This document shows positions 18,918 to 30,380 of a stretch of 64,000 bases of DNA, piece after piece; position 1 is the first letter of the stretch, and each line of letters opens with the position of its first letter. Source of the stretch: an uncultured Gilliamella sp. (GTDB taxonomy: Bacteria; Pseudomonadota; Gammaproteobacteria; Enterobacterales; Orbaceae). The position numbers were made by a program, and so were the translations under genes. The stretch is from positions 1-64,000 of the forward strand of contig CAMLPV010000004.1 in NCBI GenBank assembly GCA_946482005.1. Reading direction: 5' to 3'. Below the pieces are notes generated by a model that worked only from the letters and a program-made list of their open reading frames with translations, did no database searches and was not told the origin of the DNA.

Positions 18918-21194
18918 ATGGTTTTCGATATTGATTTAATTAAATATATCTATCAGCACTATCCACAAAAAATTGACCTCATTCGGCAAAGAATCGGAAA
19001 ACCATTAACCTTAACAGAAAAAATTCTTTATGCACATCTAGCACCAGGAGAAGAGCTTAAAAATTATAAACGTGGTGAAGATTATGTTAATTTTGCGCCA
19101 GACCGAGTGGCTATGCAAGATGCAACGGCCCAAATGGCGTTATTACAATTGATGAATTCTGGGAGAAATAGAGTTGCTGTACCATCAACAGTTCATTGCG
19201 ATCACTTAATTCAAGCGTATAAAAATGCTCATGATGACTTAATTATTGCTGAAAGTAATAATCAAGAGGTCTATCAATTTCTACGAGATGTATCAAACAA
19301 GTATGGTATTGGGTTTTGGAAGCCTGATGCCGGCATCATTCACCAAGTTGTTCTTGAAAATTATGCTTTTCCAGGTGGGATGATGATAGGTACGGATTCA
19401 CATACTCCAAATGCAGGAGGCCTTTCAATGATAGCTATTGGCGTCGGTGGAGCTGATGCTGTTGATGTCATGGCTGGTATGCCATGGGAATTAAAAATGC
19501 CTAAAATTATTGGGGTAAAATTGATTGGTAAATTATCTGGTTGGGTCTCACCTAAAGATGTTATTTTAAAACTTGCTGGTATTTTAACGGTTAAAGGTGC
19601 AACAAATTCAATTATTGAGTATTTTGGTGAGGGTGCTCAATCTTTATCAGCAACAGGAAAAGCAACAATATGTAATATGGGGGCAGAGGTTGGTGCTACA
19701 ACATCCATATTTGCATATAGTAAAAAATCTGCCGATTACTTGGCGATAACAGGTCGCCAAGAGGTGGTTGATTTAGCGAATAAATTAGTTGACTGTTTTA
19801 ATCCAGATTCTGCTGTTTTAGATCAACCAGAAAAATACTATGATCAAGTAATTGAAATTAACCTTTCCGAACTTGAGCCTTATGTAAATGGACCTTTTAC
19901 GCCAGATTTGGCTTATCCAATCTCACAACTTGCAACAGCGGTTAAAGAACATAATTACCCAGATAATATGGAAGTTGGATTGATTGGTTCATGTACTAAC
20001 TCTTCCTATGAAGATATGATGCGTGCCGCATCGGTGATTAATAATGCTAACCAATTAGGGCTCACCGTAAAAGCCAAATTAATTATTAATCCAGGATCCG
20101 AGCAAGTAAAATATACTTCCAAGCGAGATGGTATATTAAATCATTTTGAACAAGCTGGCGCTGCCATCATGGCAAATGCTTGCGGACCTTGTATAGGACA
20201 ATGGCGCCGTGATGAAGTAGCCGATGAACATAAAAATTCGATAGTAACATCGTTCAATCGTAACTTTGCTAAACGTAATGACGGCAGCCCAAACACTTAT
20301 GCTTTTGTGTGCTCTCCTGAGATTGTAGTGGCATTATCTATTGCTGGAAAATTAAGCTTTAACCCATTAACCGATAACCTAATTAACGACAAAGGACAAA
20401 AAGTCAAACTTCAAGAGCCAAGTGGTGATGAATTACCGAAACGTGGATTTGAGGTAGATGACGCAGGCTATGTTGCTCCAATTGCTGATGGCAGTTTAGT
20501 GGAAATCCATATTGCTACAAATTCTGAACGGCTACAGCAACTTGCACCTTTTTCACCTTGGGATGGAAAAGACATTATATCACAACCGTTGTTAATTAAA
20601 GCGACAGGAAAATGTACCACAGATCATATTTCAATGGCCGGTAAATGGCTAAAATTTCGCGGTCATTTAGATAATATTTCAAATAATATGTTGATCGGCG
20701 CTATTAATGCTTTTAATCAAAAAAGCAACTCAGTGTTAGATACCCAAACAGGAGATTACATCGAGGTTCCAGCATTAGCTCGCAAATTGAAAGCACAAGG
20801 CATTGGTTCAATAGTAATTGCCGAAGAAAATTATGGTGAAGGTTCATCACGAGAACATGCTGCGATGGAGCCACGTTTCTTGAATGTTAAAGCGATAGTT
20901 GTTAAATCATTTGCTCGAATTCATGAAACCAACCTTAAAAAACAAGGAATGTTAGCACTGACATTTGTTGATAAGTCTGATTATGACAAAATTCGTGAAG
21001 ATGATCAGATTAGCATTACCGGTTTAACTGATTTTGTACCTGAAAAACATCTAACATTAACGCTCCATCATCATGATGGTACAACTGACTCTTTTACTGT
21101 TGCTCATACTTATAATCAATCTCAAATAGATTGGTTTAAAGCGGGTAGTGCTTTAAATAAAATGAAAGATCAACTTAATGAAAACCGAAAATAA
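18918..21194 (+). CDS. acn: Aconitate hydratase, mitochondrial type
   Basis: A 758-residue aconitase converting citrate to isocitrate. The iron-sulfur cluster cysteines are in [11 protein letters not shown] and [11 protein letters not shown]; the C-terminal swivel domain holds [10 protein letters not shown]. These motifs, and the total length, follow mitochondrial aconitase and the Bacteroides enzyme rather than E. coli AcnA (about 890 residues) or AcnB. I choose the ATG at 18918, with a GGGGG ribosome site six bases upstream, over a GTG at 18906. It is the first gene of a three-gene operon with icd (12 bases later) and citrate synthase, preceded by a double ARG box. Confidence 0.93.
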   Translation: MVFDIDLIKYIYQHYPQKIDLIRQRIGKPLTLTEKILYAHLAPGEELKNYKRGEDYVNFAPDRVAMQDATAQMALLQLMNSGRNRVAVPSTVHCDHLIQAYKNAHDDLIIAESNNQEVYQFLRDVSNKYGIGFWKPDAGIIHQVVLENYAFPGGMMIGTDSHTPNAGGLSMIAIGVGGADAVDVMAGMPWELKMPKIIGVKLIGKLSGWVSPKDVILKLAGILTVKGATNSIIEYFGEGAQSLSATGKATICNMGAEVGATTSIFAYSKKSADYLAITGRQEVVDLANKLVDCFNPDSAVLDQPEKYYDQVIEINLSELEPYVNGPFTPDLAYPISQLATAVKEHNYPDNMEVGLIGSCTNSSYEDMMRAASVINNANQLGLTVKAKLIINPGSEQVKYTSKRDGILNHFEQAGAAIMANACGPCIGQWRRDEVADEHKNSIVTSFNRNFAKRNDGSPNTYAFVCSPEIVVALSIAGKLSFNPLTDNLINDKGQKVKLQEPSGDELPKRGFEVDDAGYVAPIADGSLVEIHIATNSERLQQLAPFSPWDGKDIISQPLLIKATGKCTTDHISMAGKWLKFRGHLDNISNNMLIGAINAFNQKSNSVLDTQTGDYIEVPALARKLKAQGIGSIVIAEENYGEGSSREHAAMEPRFLNVKAIVVKSFARIHETNLKKQGMLALTFVDKSDYDKIREDDQISITGLTDFVPEKHLTLTLHHHDGTTDSFTVAHTYNQSQIDWFKAGSALNKMKDQLNENRK

Positions 21195-21206
21195 GAGGAA
21201 TATAAA

Positions 21207-22469
21207 ATGAATCAGCAAGTTTTGATTGAAAATGGACAACTTATTGTACCTGATAACCCGATAATTCCTTTTATTGAAGGTGATGGTATTGGTAAAGAAA
21301 TTTGGGCGGCAGCGAATAAGATCTTTGATAAAGCGATAGAAAAAGCCTATCAAGGTAAGCGTAAAGTTGAATGGCGCGAAGTACTTGCAGGTGAAAAGTC
21401 ATTTAATTTGAATGGTAATTGGCTGCCCGATGAAACTATGAATGCTTTTAAAAAATATTTGATTGGTATAAAAGGGCCATTAACAACACCCGTTGGTGGG
21501 GGCATTCGTTCTCTTAATGTTGCACTTCGCCAAGAGTTAGATCTCTATGTATGCTTACGACCCGTTCGCTGGTTTAAAGGTGTTGAATCACCTGTAAAAT
21601 ACCCAGAAAAAGTCAACATGACTATTTTTCGAGAAAATACTGAAGATATTTATGCAGGCATTGAATGGATGCAAGGAACACCAGAAGCTGAAAAATTTTA
21701 TCAGTTTTTATCTGAGCAAATGGGGGTAAAAAAAGTGCGTTTCCCTAAAAGTTCATCTTTTGGTGTCAAACCTGTTTCAATTGAGGGCTCTGAACGATTA
21801 ATAAGATCCGCAATAAACTACGCATTACAACATAATCTGCCTTCAATTACCTTAGTTCATAAAGGCAATATTATGAAGTTTACCGAAGGAGGATTTAAAC
21901 AATGGGGATATGAACTTGCTGAAAAAGAATTTACTGATGCGGTTTTTACAATGAATCAATATGCGAAGATACAAAAAACAGATGGAAAGGCCTCAGCAGA
22001 TAAGGCTTTAAATGATGCTATATCAGCCTCTAAATTGATTGTAAAAGATGTGATTTGTGACGCATTTTTACAAAATACCCTGTTAAATCCGCAAGACTAT
22101 TCCGTCGTCGCTACATTAAATCTAAACGGTGATTATGTATCAGATCAACTGGCAGCTATGGTTGGTGGTATTGGTATAGCGCCTGGTGCAAACATTAATT
22201 ATTTAACTGGACATGCTATTTTTGAAGCAACACATGGCACAGCTCCTAATATAGCGGGTCAGAACCAAGCAAATCCCTCATCGCTATTACTTTCTGGTGT
22301 TATGATGTTTGACTATCTTGGCTGGTATGAAGTTGGTCAACTGATTACTAAAGCTATGGAAACTTTATTTAAACAAGGAAAAGCTACAAATGATTTAGCT
22401 CGTTTTATGCAAAATGGACAATCCTTAACAACCACTCAATTTACTCAAGCAGTAATAGATAACTTATAA
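21207..22469 (+). CDS. icd: Isocitrate dehydrogenase, probably NAD-preferring
   Basis: A 420-residue homodimeric isocitrate dehydrogenase that makes 2-oxoglutarate. Substrate residues are present ([10 protein letters not shown] with S102, equal to E. coli S113; [13 protein letters not shown]). At the cofactor site the E. coli NADP-specific pair K344-Y345 is N348-I349 here, V351 is A355 and Y391 is N395, while R395 is kept (R399). I345 and A351 are hallmarks of NAD-dependent enzymes. So the cofactor may be NAD or mixed. It is the second gene of the acn-icd-citrate synthase operon, with AGAGGA before the ATG and 19 bases to the next gene. Confidence 0.93.
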   Translation: MNQQVLIENGQLIVPDNPIIPFIEGDGIGKEIWAAANKIFDKAIEKAYQGKRKVEWREVLAGEKSFNLNGNWLPDETMNAFKKYLIGIKGPLTTPVGGGIRSLNVALRQELDLYVCLRPVRWFKGVESPVKYPEKVNMTIFRENTEDIYAGIEWMQGTPEAEKFYQFLSEQMGVKKVRFPKSSSFGVKPVSIEGSERLIRSAINYALQHNLPSITLVHKGNIMKFTEGGFKQWGYELAEKEFTDAVFTMNQYAKIQKTDGKASADKALNDAISASKLIVKDVICDAFLQNTLLNPQDYSVVATLNLNGDYVSDQLAAMVGGIGIAPGANINYLTGHAIFEATHGTAPNIAGQNQANPSSLLLSGVMMFDYLGWYEVGQLITKAMETLFKQGKATNDLARFMQNGQSLTTTQFTQAVIDNL

Positions 22470-22488
22470 AATTAAGGAGCAATTACAA

Positions 22489-23844
22489 ATGAAAGAAAAA
22501 TTTTTAGTTTATAAGCTATCTGAAACTGTCAAAAACACCAGTAAGATTCAATCACAATTATTTGAAAAATTTAATGTAAAACGTGGATTACGCAATGCCG
22601 ATCACACTGGCGTCCTAGTCGGTTTAACTAAAATTGGTGATGTATTGGGTTATCAACATTTGGATGATGGCACATTAAAACCAATACCAGGAAAATTATT
22701 ATATCGAGGCATAGATATTGAAGATCTGGTTCACAATGCTCAAGAAGAACAACGCACAGGTTTTGAAGAAACCATCTATCTACTTTTATCAGGACGGTTA
22801 CCGGATGCAGAAGAACTCTGTGACTTTTCTAGATTACTTGGTGAATCAATGGCATTGGAAAAACAGACAAAGATAGCCATTATGGAACTCGAAGGCCACG
22901 ATATAATGAATATTTTGGCCAGAACGGTTCTAGAAATGTACACTTATGATTCACAAGCGGATGATACTTCGCGTGATAATCTTATGCATCAATCTATCGA
23001 CCTTATTGCTAAATTCCCTGCAATTATTGCTTATGCTTACAATATGTTGAGCCATAGTGCTAAAGGTAAATCATTGCACATTCGCCATCCTCATGAACAT
23101 TTTTCAATAGCAGAAAACTTTTTATATATGATGAAAGGCTCGGATGGATATACTGATCTAGATGTGCGTGTTCTTGATTTAGCTATGATTATTCATGCTG
23201 AACATGGTGGTGGTAATAATTCAACATTTACCGTTCGTGTCACGAGTTCAACAGGTACTGATACCTATTCATCAATTGCAGCAGGTATTGGCTCATTAAA
23301 AGGACCGTTACATGGCGGCGCTAATTTGCAAGTTGGTAAAATGTTAAAACATCTCGCAGAACAAATAAAAAACTGGGCGGATGTAAACGAAATTGACAAC
23401 TATCTACAGCGGATATTGAATAAAGAAGTATTCGATAAAAAAGGGTTGATTTATGGTATCGGCCACGCAGTTTATACTGTATCGGATCCTCGTGCCGTAT
23501 TACTTAAAGAGATGGCACATGAACTAGCAAAAGAAAAAGGACGAGAAAAAGAATATAACTTCTTAAATCTGCTTGAAGAAAGGGCAATTAATGCTGTTGT
23601 TAATCGAAAAAATGCCAGAACAAAAAAACTAGTATGTGCCAATGTTGATTTTTATTCAGGCTTTGTTTATGACATGATTGGTTTACCTAGAGAAGTTTAT
23701 ACACCACTATTTGCTATGTCTCGAATCGTTGGATGGTGTGCACATCGAATTGAAGAACTTAATTTTGATGATCGACGCATAATTCGACCGGCCTATAAAA
23801 ATATTGGTGAGCTTATGCCATTTATTCCATTAAAAGATCGTTAA
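22489..23844 (+). CDS. gltA: Citrate synthase
   Basis: A 451-residue citrate synthase making citrate from oxaloacetate and acetyl-CoA. The active-site histidines are in LKGPLHGGAN and GIGHAVYTVSDPRA, with the catalytic aspartate in ANVDFYSGF. The N-terminal part lacks the zinc-like beta domain of E. coli GltA and instead resembles the long citrate synthases of Firmicutes and Bacteroidetes. AAGGAG precedes the ATG. It ends the operon whose three enzymes lead from oxaloacetate to 2-oxoglutarate, the precursor of glutamate and arginine. The gene symbol is by function only. Confidence 0.92.
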   Translation: MKEKFLVYKLSETVKNTSKIQSQLFEKFNVKRGLRNADHTGVLVGLTKIGDVLGYQHLDDGTLKPIPGKLLYRGIDIEDLVHNAQEEQRTGFEETIYLLLSGRLPDAEELCDFSRLLGESMALEKQTKIAIMELEGHDIMNILARTVLEMYTYDSQADDTSRDNLMHQSIDLIAKFPAIIAYAYNMLSHSAKGKSLHIRHPHEHFSIAENFLYMMKGSDGYTDLDVRVLDLAMIIHAEHGGGNNSTFTVRVTSSTGTDTYSSIAAGIGSLKGPLHGGANLQVGKMLKHLAEQIKNWADVNEIDNYLQRILNKEVFDKKGLIYGIGHAVYTVSDPRAVLLKEMAHELAKEKGREKEYNFLNLLEERAINAVVNRKNARTKKLVCANVDFYSGFVYDMIGLPREVYTPLFAMSRIVGWCAHRIEELNFDDRRIIRPAYKNIGELMPFIPLKDR

Positions 23845-23973
23845 AATTATCATCCGTCAGTTTGATTCTGACGGTTTGCACAAAAGCTTATTTTATTAAA
23901 AAAAGCATGGTGATTTAAAGCAATAGTTTGTAGACTATCCCACATTGTCGGTTTTTGACTCTGTATTATATAA

Positions 23974-25512
23974 ATGAATCTTTTAAAATCTTTAGCTACA
24001 GTAAGTTCCATGACCATGGTATCTCGTGTATTAGGTTTTGTGCGTGATGCTATCATTGCTCGCTTTTTTGGTGCCGGTATGGCTACCGATGCCTTTTTTG
24101 TTGCCTTTAAACTCCCTAATTTATTGCGGCGTATTTTTGCTGAGGGCGCATTTTCACAAGCCTTTGTACCAATTTTAGCTGAATATAAGAATCAACAAGG
24201 AATAGAAGCAACGCGGACTTTTGTCGCTTATGTTGCTGGTTTATTAACTTTAGTATTAGCCATTGTTACCTTAATTGGCGTAGTGTGTGCTCCTTTTATT
24301 ATTATGGTAACCGCGCCTGGATTTATGCAAGAATCTAGTGATAAATTTGATCTTGCCACAACGATGTTGCGTATTACCTTTCCTTATATCTTTTTTATTT
24401 CACTTGCATCATTGGTTGGAGCAATATTAAATACTTGGAATCGTTTTTCTGTCCCAGCTTTTGTTCCAACCTTGTTAAATATTAGCATGATTATGTTTAC
24501 GCTATTTTTGACACCTTACTTTAATCCACCAGTATTAGCACTCGCGGCATCAGTTGGGGTAGGAGGCATTTTACAATTACTTTACCAGCTTCCTTATTTA
24601 AAAAAAATTGGAATGTTGGTTTTACCAAGAATTAACTTTAAAGATAGTGGCGTTTGGCGAGTATTAAAACAGATGGCACCTGCTATTTTAGGGGTATCAG
24701 TTGGACAAATTTCTTTAATTATTAATACGATTTTTGCTTCATTTCTTATTTCTGGTTCTGTATCGTGGATGTATTATGCCGACCGACTTATGGAATTTCC
24801 TGCTGGCGTACTAGGGGTTGCACTTGGCACAATTCTATTACCTTCCCTATCCAAAAGCTTTTCTAAAGGTGATTATAAACAATATTCAGAGTTGCTAGAT
24901 TGGGGATTGCGACTCTGTTTTCTTTTAGCATTACCAAGTACTGTCGCTTTAGGTGTTATATCTCGTCCACTTATATCAACCTTATTTGAATATGGGCAAT
25001 TTACCTTAAATGATGCCTTAATGACTCAGCGAGCATTGGTGGCTTATTCTGTTGGTTTACTTGGCATGATTTTGATTAAAGTATTAGCCCCTGCTTTTTA
25101 TTCACGACAAGATATTAAAACTCCCGTCAAAATTGCAATTGTTACCTTAATTTTAACGCAACTGATGAACCTTGTTTTTATTGGACCATTACAGCATGCA
25201 GGACTTTCACTCTCAATTGGTCTTGCAGCTTGTTTTAATGCAGCGTTATTATTCTGGCAATTACGAAGAAAACAACTATATCAACCACAGCCGGGATGGT
25301 ATAACTTTTTAGCTAAAGTAATTATTGCTGTTATTTTAATGTCTGTTGTTTTATGGTTTGGCGCGCAACTATTACCTGATTGGTCAACTGGATCGATGTT
25401 AATGCGTATTGGGCGACTACTGGTGTTAGTCATAGCTGGTATTATTATCTATTTTGCATCATTAATAGCAATGGGCTTTAAGATAAAACATTTTATTAAA
25501 CGTATTGATTGA
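23974..25512 (+). CDS. murJ: Lipid II flippase MurJ
   Basis: A 512-residue membrane protein with about 14 transmembrane segments, of the MOP exporter superfamily. Essential arginines of the central cavity are seen in [17 protein letters not shown] and [17 protein letters not shown]. MurJ flips the peptidoglycan precursor lipid II to the periplasm. Length equals E. coli MurJ (511). The A/T-rich 129-base gap before it separates it from the citrate synthase operon. A perfect hairpin lies further downstream at 25691. Confidence 0.95.
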   Translation: MNLLKSLATVSSMTMVSRVLGFVRDAIIARFFGAGMATDAFFVAFKLPNLLRRIFAEGAFSQAFVPILAEYKNQQGIEATRTFVAYVAGLLTLVLAIVTLIGVVCAPFIIMVTAPGFMQESSDKFDLATTMLRITFPYIFFISLASLVGAILNTWNRFSVPAFVPTLLNISMIMFTLFLTPYFNPPVLALAASVGVGGILQLLYQLPYLKKIGMLVLPRINFKDSGVWRVLKQMAPAILGVSVGQISLIINTIFASFLISGSVSWMYYADRLMEFPAGVLGVALGTILLPSLSKSFSKGDYKQYSELLDWGLRLCFLLALPSTVALGVISRPLISTLFEYGQFTLNDALMTQRALVAYSVGLLGMILIKVLAPAFYSRQDIKTPVKIAIVTLILTQLMNLVFIGPLQHAGLSLSIGLAACFNAALLFWQLRRKQLYQPQPGWYNFLAKVIIAVILMSVVLWFGAQLLPDWSTGSMLMRIGRLLVLVIAGIIIYFASLIAMGFKIKHFIKRID

Positions 25513-25690
25513 TAACAACTATTGCCGTTAACAAAATTTTGTCAAAAAGTTTCAGGTTAACATAACGTTTCAGTAAAAAATGTAATCAAATTAGAGATTA
25601 GGTCTGGTATTTCAACATTATTGAATAATTAGACATTTATGATTTTAGAATTAATTTTTATTTTCTTATAAATATCTAATTTAATTATCA

Positions 25691-25714
25691 TGGACCGATA
25701 CAATTATCGGTCCA
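25691..25714. terminator. Perfect hairpin between murJ and ulaG
   Basis: TGGACCGATA pairs perfectly with TATCGGTCCA around a CAAT loop (10 base pairs). There is no T run on either side, so it may be an mRNA end-protecting structure rather than a classical terminator. It lies between the convergent murJ and ulaG genes; the rest of 25513-25807 is A/T-rich and without a gene. Confidence 0.5.
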
Positions 25715-25807
25715 GCTACTTATGAAAACAATCTATTAAAATTATTTTTAAATTGATATATTATATTGTTCAATCAAATAGATAGGTTTAAATAATTCCT
25801 ATTCTTT

Positions 25808-26875
25808 TTACAAGAATGAACGATATGGCAATTCTGGTTCATCAGTAAAGATATCTCTAAATCCTCGATAATGCTGATAATGCATTTTATGTTGATCAGT
25901 AGGATATGTATATTTACCCCCAACTTGCCAGAAAAATGGTCTAAATTGATATTCAAGACGATCTTTTTTCATTTCCCAAAGAACTTCAATTTCACGAGGA
26001 TCACTTTGGAAATTTGACCATATATCATGATGGAATGGAATCACCACTTTGGTATTAAGCGATTCAGCCGCACGTAAAATGTCTGACGAAGTCATTTTAT
26101 CGGTAACACCACGAGGATTTTCGCCATAAGAAAGTAAAGCCACATCAATTTTATAATCATTACCATGTTTTGCATAGTAGTTAGAGTAATGTGAATCTCC
26201 AGAATGGTAAAGTGATCCTCCAGAAGTTTCAAATAAATAGTTAACCGCACGATCATTCATACCATCTAGAATCGATTTATCGGTAGAAGATACACCTTTT
26301 GGTAGAGTAACCAGTGATGTTCTATCAAAAGAATCTAAAACGCGAATTGTAATATCACCTACTTCAATTGTTTCGCCAACTTTAGCAACGATACAACGAT
26401 CTTCTGGAACCCCCCAACTTTTCCACAATTCAACACAAGCTTTTGGACCAATAAATTTAACTTTTGGAGAGCAATTTTGAATTACAGCAGCAGCGACATT
26501 GACATCAATATGATCGGCATGATCATGGGTTGCCATTACTGCATCAATTTCCTTAATCGCAAATGGATCTAATACAAATGGACTGGTTCTTAAATTAGGT
26601 TGCAATTCACGAACGCCACCCATGCGCATCATTTGATGCTGTTTGTTCATTAATGGGTTAGCATGTGTTTTTTTTCCTGTACCGCACCAAAAATCGACAG
26701 AGATATTAGTATTACCTGCTGATTTTAACCAAATTCCGGTACAAGCTAGCCACCACATGGTGAAAGTATTTGGTTTCACAACGGTGTTTTCAATCTCTTC
26801 ATTTAACCAAGTTCCCCATTCAGGAAAAGTGTTCAAAATCCAAGAATCTCGGGTAATTTCATTTACTTTACTCAT
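25808..26875 (-). CDS. ulaG: L-ascorbate-6-phosphate lactonase UlaG
   Basis: A 355-residue metallo-beta-lactamase-fold enzyme that opens the lactone ring of ascorbate 6-phosphate to give 3-keto-L-gulonate 6-phosphate. The metal motif HDHADHID lies near residue 115, followed by SGDSHYSN and FHHDIWSN blocks typical of UlaG; length equals E. coli UlaG (354). It lies 26 bases downstream of ulaR on the same strand, and the two are divergent from the ulaAB-C-F-D-E genes. Together these encode ascorbate use. Confidence 0.95.
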   Translation of the reverse strand: MSKVNEITRDSWILNTFPEWGTWLNEEIENTVVKPNTFTMWWLACTGIWLKSAGNTNISVDFWCGTGKKTHANPLMNKQHQMMRMGGVRELQPNLRTSPFVLDPFAIKEIDAVMATHDHADHIDVNVAAAVIQNCSPKVKFIGPKACVELWKSWGVPEDRCIVAKVGETIEVGDITIRVLDSFDRTSLVTLPKGVSSTDKSILDGMNDRAVNYLFETSGGSLYHSGDSHYSNYYAKHGNDYKIDVALLSYGENPRGVTDKMTSSDILRAAESLNTKVVIPFHHDIWSNFQSDPREIEVLWEMKKDRLEYQFRPFFWQVGGKYTYPTDQHKMHYQHYRGFRDIFTDEPELPYRSFL

Positions 26876-26901
26876 ACTATGTTCCTTTTTTTATTTAATA
26901 G

Positions 26902-27663
26902 TTAGACTAATATCACTTCAACTCCCTGCTTTTTAATGCATTCAATTACTTCCTTATTTGCTTGCGCCCCAGTAATCAAAATATCAATTTTATTTACTGG
27001 GCAAAAAAGCATGCCAGAGTTTGCTTTGGTATCGATCTTTGAGCTATCAACCACTACGACTAATTTTTCTGCTTTTTCTAATATCTGTTGTTCAGCAACA
27101 GCACTTAAAATTTCACTTTTATAAAGACCTGTTGATGTTAATGTTTTTCCACTAGTAAACATCCATTTTGCGGCATAAGAATCGGTGATACTTGCAATAG
27201 GATTGAGTATGATATTTTGTGTTTTATTATATAACCCACCCATAATGATCACATTTTCATGGTCATGTTCAATCAAATAACACGCTAAAGGAAAATAATT
27301 AGTGATGATTGATACATTTTTTCCACAAAGTTCTCGCCCTAATAAAAATGCCGTTGAACCACAATTAATCACTATATTTTCATCACTACCGCATAACTTC
27401 GCTGCTCGAATCGCAATCCGTGCCTTTTCGTGATAATGATCAGTATTGTTATTACCTATTGGGGCCCAAATTGGTTTCTGTTCTTCAAGACGCATAATGC
27501 CATTGCGTACTTTTTTGACACGACCATCTTGATCTAATTTTGTGATATCTCTTCGAGCGGTCGCGGGTGATATTGAAAAATGACTGATTAATTCGGTCAC
27601 TTTTAATTCACCTTTTTCGTTAACCAAAGCGACGATCTCGTTATGTCGCGTTAATTCATTCAT
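26902..27663 (-). CDS. ulaR: DeoR-family regulator of the ula genes
   Basis: A 253-residue DeoR-family repressor: an N-terminal winged helix-turn-helix (about 5-58, with FSISPATARRDITKLDQDG) and a C-terminal phosphosugar-sensing DeoRC domain (NCGSTAFLLG, VVDSSKID). UlaR represses ula genes in E. coli and is released by ascorbate 6-phosphate. It is the first gene of the ulaR-ulaG unit, divergent from ulaAB, with candidate operators in the 445-base gap. E. coli has ulaR apart from ulaG's divergent operon only slightly differently; here the regulator heads the lactonase transcript. Confidence 0.9.
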   Translation of the reverse strand: MNELTRHNEIVALVNEKGELKVTELISHFSISPATARRDITKLDQDGRVKKVRNGIMRLEEQKPIWAPIGNNNTDHYHEKARIAIRAAKLCGSDENIVINCGSTAFLLGRELCGKNVSIITNYFPLACYLIEHDHENVIIMGGLYNKTQNIILNPIASITDSYAAKWMFTSGKTLTSTGLYKSEILSAVAEQQILEKAEKLVVVVDSSKIDTKANSGMLFCPVNKIDILITGAQANKEVIECIKKQGVEVILV

Positions 27664-27690
27664 TAAAATTCCTCATTTCAATTTGAGCAC

Positions 27691-27920
27691 TTTTGATTAT
27701 TTTGATAATAATTTTCATTATTAAAATTGTCAATTATCTTATTGTTTTTATTTGTTAATATTTATTTAATTTATTGATAATTATAAATATAGGTTTAAAT
27801 TGATATAGTTTTTTTTCATTATTATGTGAAGTTGATCACAGATATGGTTTCTGATTTTATAGAAAAGTGATCTTCATCAAAATAATCATAAATAATCATT
27901 GTATGATTTATTTTGATTAT
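27691..27920. promoter_or_regulatory. Candidate UlaR operators (repeated TGATTATTTTGAT)
   Basis: The 13-base sequence TGATTATTTTGAT at 27694-27706 recurs as its exact reverse complement at 27876-27888, about 180 bases away, next to the ulaR start and upstream of ulaAB respectively. The 10-base part TTTTGATTAT occurs at 27691-27700 and again at 27911-27920. Repeats on both sides of a divergent region suit repression by DNA looping. That UlaR binds them is inferred. Confidence 0.6.
27825..27840. promoter_or_regulatory. CRP-binding site in the ula control region
   Basis: TGTGAAGTTGATCACA matches the CRP consensus TGTGA-N6-TCACA without a mismatch. It lies midway between ulaR and ulaAB and near the operator repeats, so both divergent units are likely activated by cAMP-CRP, as known for E. 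coli ula. The remaining 27664-28108 sequence holds the two promoters and no gene. Confidence 0.88.
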
Positions 27921-28108
27921 AGAATATAACAAGCGTTAATCAAGCCATCTTAATTTGATTAACAAAGTATAGGGTTAATTTAGCTCAAAGATTCACTCGA
28001 CAGTGAACAACTATATAAAAAGGGCATTAGGATAAGTTTTATTATCGCTTTGTAAGCACGATATAAACTTCAAATTTTAAAAAAGCCCATAACCAATGAG
28101 AGGGGCAT

Positions 28109-29875
28109 ATGGAAGTAATCTATAACGTATTTTATATTTTTTATAGTCAAGTCATGACTAAAGCACCATTGTTACTCGGTTTAGTAACAATGTTAGGTTA
28201 TTGTCTTTTACGCAAAGATATCACCACTATTTTGAAAGGAACAATCAAAACGATTGTTGGTTTTATGTTGTTACAAGTTGGCTCAGGTGTACTGGTTTCA
28301 ACATTTAAACCAGTGATTGCCAAATTGGCTGAGTATCACGGCATTAATGGATCGATTATTGATGTTTATGCTTCTATGATGACTGTAGAACATAATATGG
28401 GTGATAAATATTCTTGGGTAGGCTATGCCGTATTACTCGCATTGGCTATCAATATCCTTTTGGTCATTTTTCGCCGTATCACAGGTATTCGCACCATTAT
28501 GCTAACAGGCCATATTATGTTCCAACAAGTGGGATTAATTGCCCTGTTTTATTTTCTGTTTGGTTACAGTATGTGGGAAACAATAATCTACTCTGCCATT
28601 ATTACCGCATTATATTGGGGAATATTTTCTAATATGATGTTTAAATCTACAGAAGCTGTTACTGGAGGAGCGGGTTTTTCAATTGGTCATCAACAACAAT
28701 TGGGGTCTTGGATCGCTGTTAAATTAGCACCTAAATTGGGCGATAAAAATGACACAGTTGATAATCTAAAATTACCTAAATGGTTACATATTTTTCACGA
28801 TAGTATCGCTGCAACAGCGATTGTGATGACATTCTTTTTTGGCATCATCCTTCTTTCATTTGGTTTGGATAATTTGCAAACCATGGCAGGGTCAACCCAT
28901 TGGACAATTTACATTTTAGAAACAGGTCTTAAATTCGCCGTCGCAATACAAGTCATCGTCGGTGGGGTCAGAATGTTTGTGGCTGAATTGTCTGAAGCGT
29001 TTAAAGGTATTTCTGAAAAATTAATTCCTAATGCCGTATTAGCCATTGATTGTGCTGCAATTTATGCTTTTTCACCAAATGCAATGGTATTTGGTTTTAT
29101 TTGGGGGGCATTAGGACAATTTTTAGCAATTGCCTTGTTACTTATATTTAAATCACCAATTATGATCATTCCTGGTTTTATACCAATGTTTTTCTCTAAC
29201 GCAACAATTGGGGTATTTGCTAATCACTTTGGTGGTTGGAAAGCCGTTATGAAAATCTGTTTTGTTATGGGAATGATTGAGGTATTTGGTTCAGCTTGGG
29301 TCATTCATATCTTTGCAAAAAATGGCACTCCAATTGACTCTTGGATGGGGATGGCTGACTGGGCGATATTATTCCCACCTATTATACAAGGTTTGTCTTA
29401 CTCCCACTTATTTATCTATCTGATTATTGCATTGGCTTTAGTGTATATGTTCTTTGCCGCTAAACAATTACGCCAAGAGGAAGCAAACGCAAAAATTGAA
29501 CCAGAACAAAATAATATTCATCAAGATGTTAATGAAAACGTTGTTGAAAAAATGGATGAAGTGGCAATAAGCGAAGGGCGAGCAGTACGAATCTTAGCTG
29601 TGTGTGGTAGCGGACAAGGCTCTTCTATGATGATGAAAATGAAAATAGCTAATTATTTAGATAAGAAAGGCATTGCTAATGTCATGGATTCTTGCGCAGT
29701 GACAGATTACAAATCACGGTTACCTAATATTGACATTATTGTGGCGTCTAAACATTTAATTAACGAGATTGAAGTTAATGAAGGACAACATGCTTTAGGT
29801 GTCCAAAACATGTTAAATCCAAATACATTTGGTGAAGAACTTATTGAACTTATTAAAAAAGTGCTTGCTCAATAA
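28109..29875 (+). CDS. ulaA: Ascorbate PTS permease, fused EIIC-EIIB (UlaA-UlaB)
   Basis: A 588-residue fusion. Residues 1-465 are the EIIC transporter (about eleven membrane segments; [30 protein letters not shown]), equal to E. coli UlaA. A charged linker (465-485) leads to an EIIB domain (488-588) with the phospho-cysteine loop [10 protein letters not shown] (Cys near 498), equal to UlaB. It imports L-ascorbate and phosphorylates it at C6. In E. coli the two are separate genes; fusion also occurs in some other gammaproteobacteria. GAGGGG lies before the ATG. First gene of the ulaAB-C-F-D-E unit. Confidence 0.93.
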   Translation: MEVIYNVFYIFYSQVMTKAPLLLGLVTMLGYCLLRKDITTILKGTIKTIVGFMLLQVGSGVLVSTFKPVIAKLAEYHGINGSIIDVYASMMTVEHNMGDKYSWVGYAVLLALAINILLVIFRRITGIRTIMLTGHIMFQQVGLIALFYFLFGYSMWETIIYSAIITALYWGIFSNMMFKSTEAVTGGAGFSIGHQQQLGSWIAVKLAPKLGDKNDTVDNLKLPKWLHIFHDSIAATAIVMTFFFGIILLSFGLDNLQTMAGSTHWTIYILETGLKFAVAIQVIVGGVRMFVAELSEAFKGISEKLIPNAVLAIDCAAIYAFSPNAMVFGFIWGALGQFLAIALLLIFKSPIMIIPGFIPMFFSNATIGVFANHFGGWKAVMKICFVMGMIEVFGSAWVIHIFAKNGTPIDSWMGMADWAILFPPIIQGLSYSHLFIYLIIALALVYMFFAAKQLRQEEANAKIEPEQNNIHQDVNENVVEKMDEVAISEGRAVRILAVCGSGQGSSMMMKMKIANYLDKKGIANVMDSCAVTDYKSRLPNIDIIVASKHLINEIEVNEGQHALGVQNMLNPNTFGEELIELIKKVLAQ

Positions 29876-29902
29876 CGAATTGATTAAAAAAGGAGTACAA
29901 CA

Positions 29903-30376
29903 ATGGCATTGAAAGAATCATTAATTGAGAATAACTCTATTTTACTAAAAGCGGATGCATCAACTTGGCAAGAGGCGATCAAATTGGGTACAGATATGCT
30001 TGTTGCTTCCAAAGCGATTAACCCTTCTTATTATGATGCGATTATTAACTGTGTAAAAACAATGGGGCCTTACATTATTATTGCACCAAATTTTGCGATG
30101 CCTCATGCCAGACCGGAAGATGGTGTAAATCGCACTGCTTTTGCTTTAGTGACATTAAATTCTCCAGTCTATTTTGAAGGTGAAGAGCAACCTGTTGATG
30201 TGTTAGTTACCTTAGCAGGCAGTACCTCAGATGAGCATATGCAAGGCTTAATGGAAGTCACGCAAATATTAGATGACGAAGACAGCCCAACAGGTATCGA
30301 TCTTGATAAGTTGAGAGCATGTAATAGCAAAGAAGATGTTTATGCTGTTATTGATAAGGCTTTATTAGGAGACTAA
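29903..30376 (+). CDS. ulaC: Ascorbate PTS EIIA component UlaC
   Basis: A 157-residue EIIA domain of the mannitol/fructose type. The phosphorylated histidine is H68 in [12 protein letters not shown]. It passes phosphate from HPr to the EIIB domain of the fused permease encoded 27 bases upstream. AAGGAG lies before the ATG. ulaF follows by 4 bases, a tight operon. Confidence 0.93.
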   Translation: MALKESLIENNSILLKADASTWQEAIKLGTDMLVASKAINPSYYDAIINCVKTMGPYIIIAPNFAMPHARPEDGVNRTAFALVTLNSPVYFEGEEQPVDVLVTLAGSTSDEHMQGLMEVTQILDDEDSPTGIDLDKLRACNSKEDVYAVIDKALLGD

Positions 30377-30380
30377 TGTT

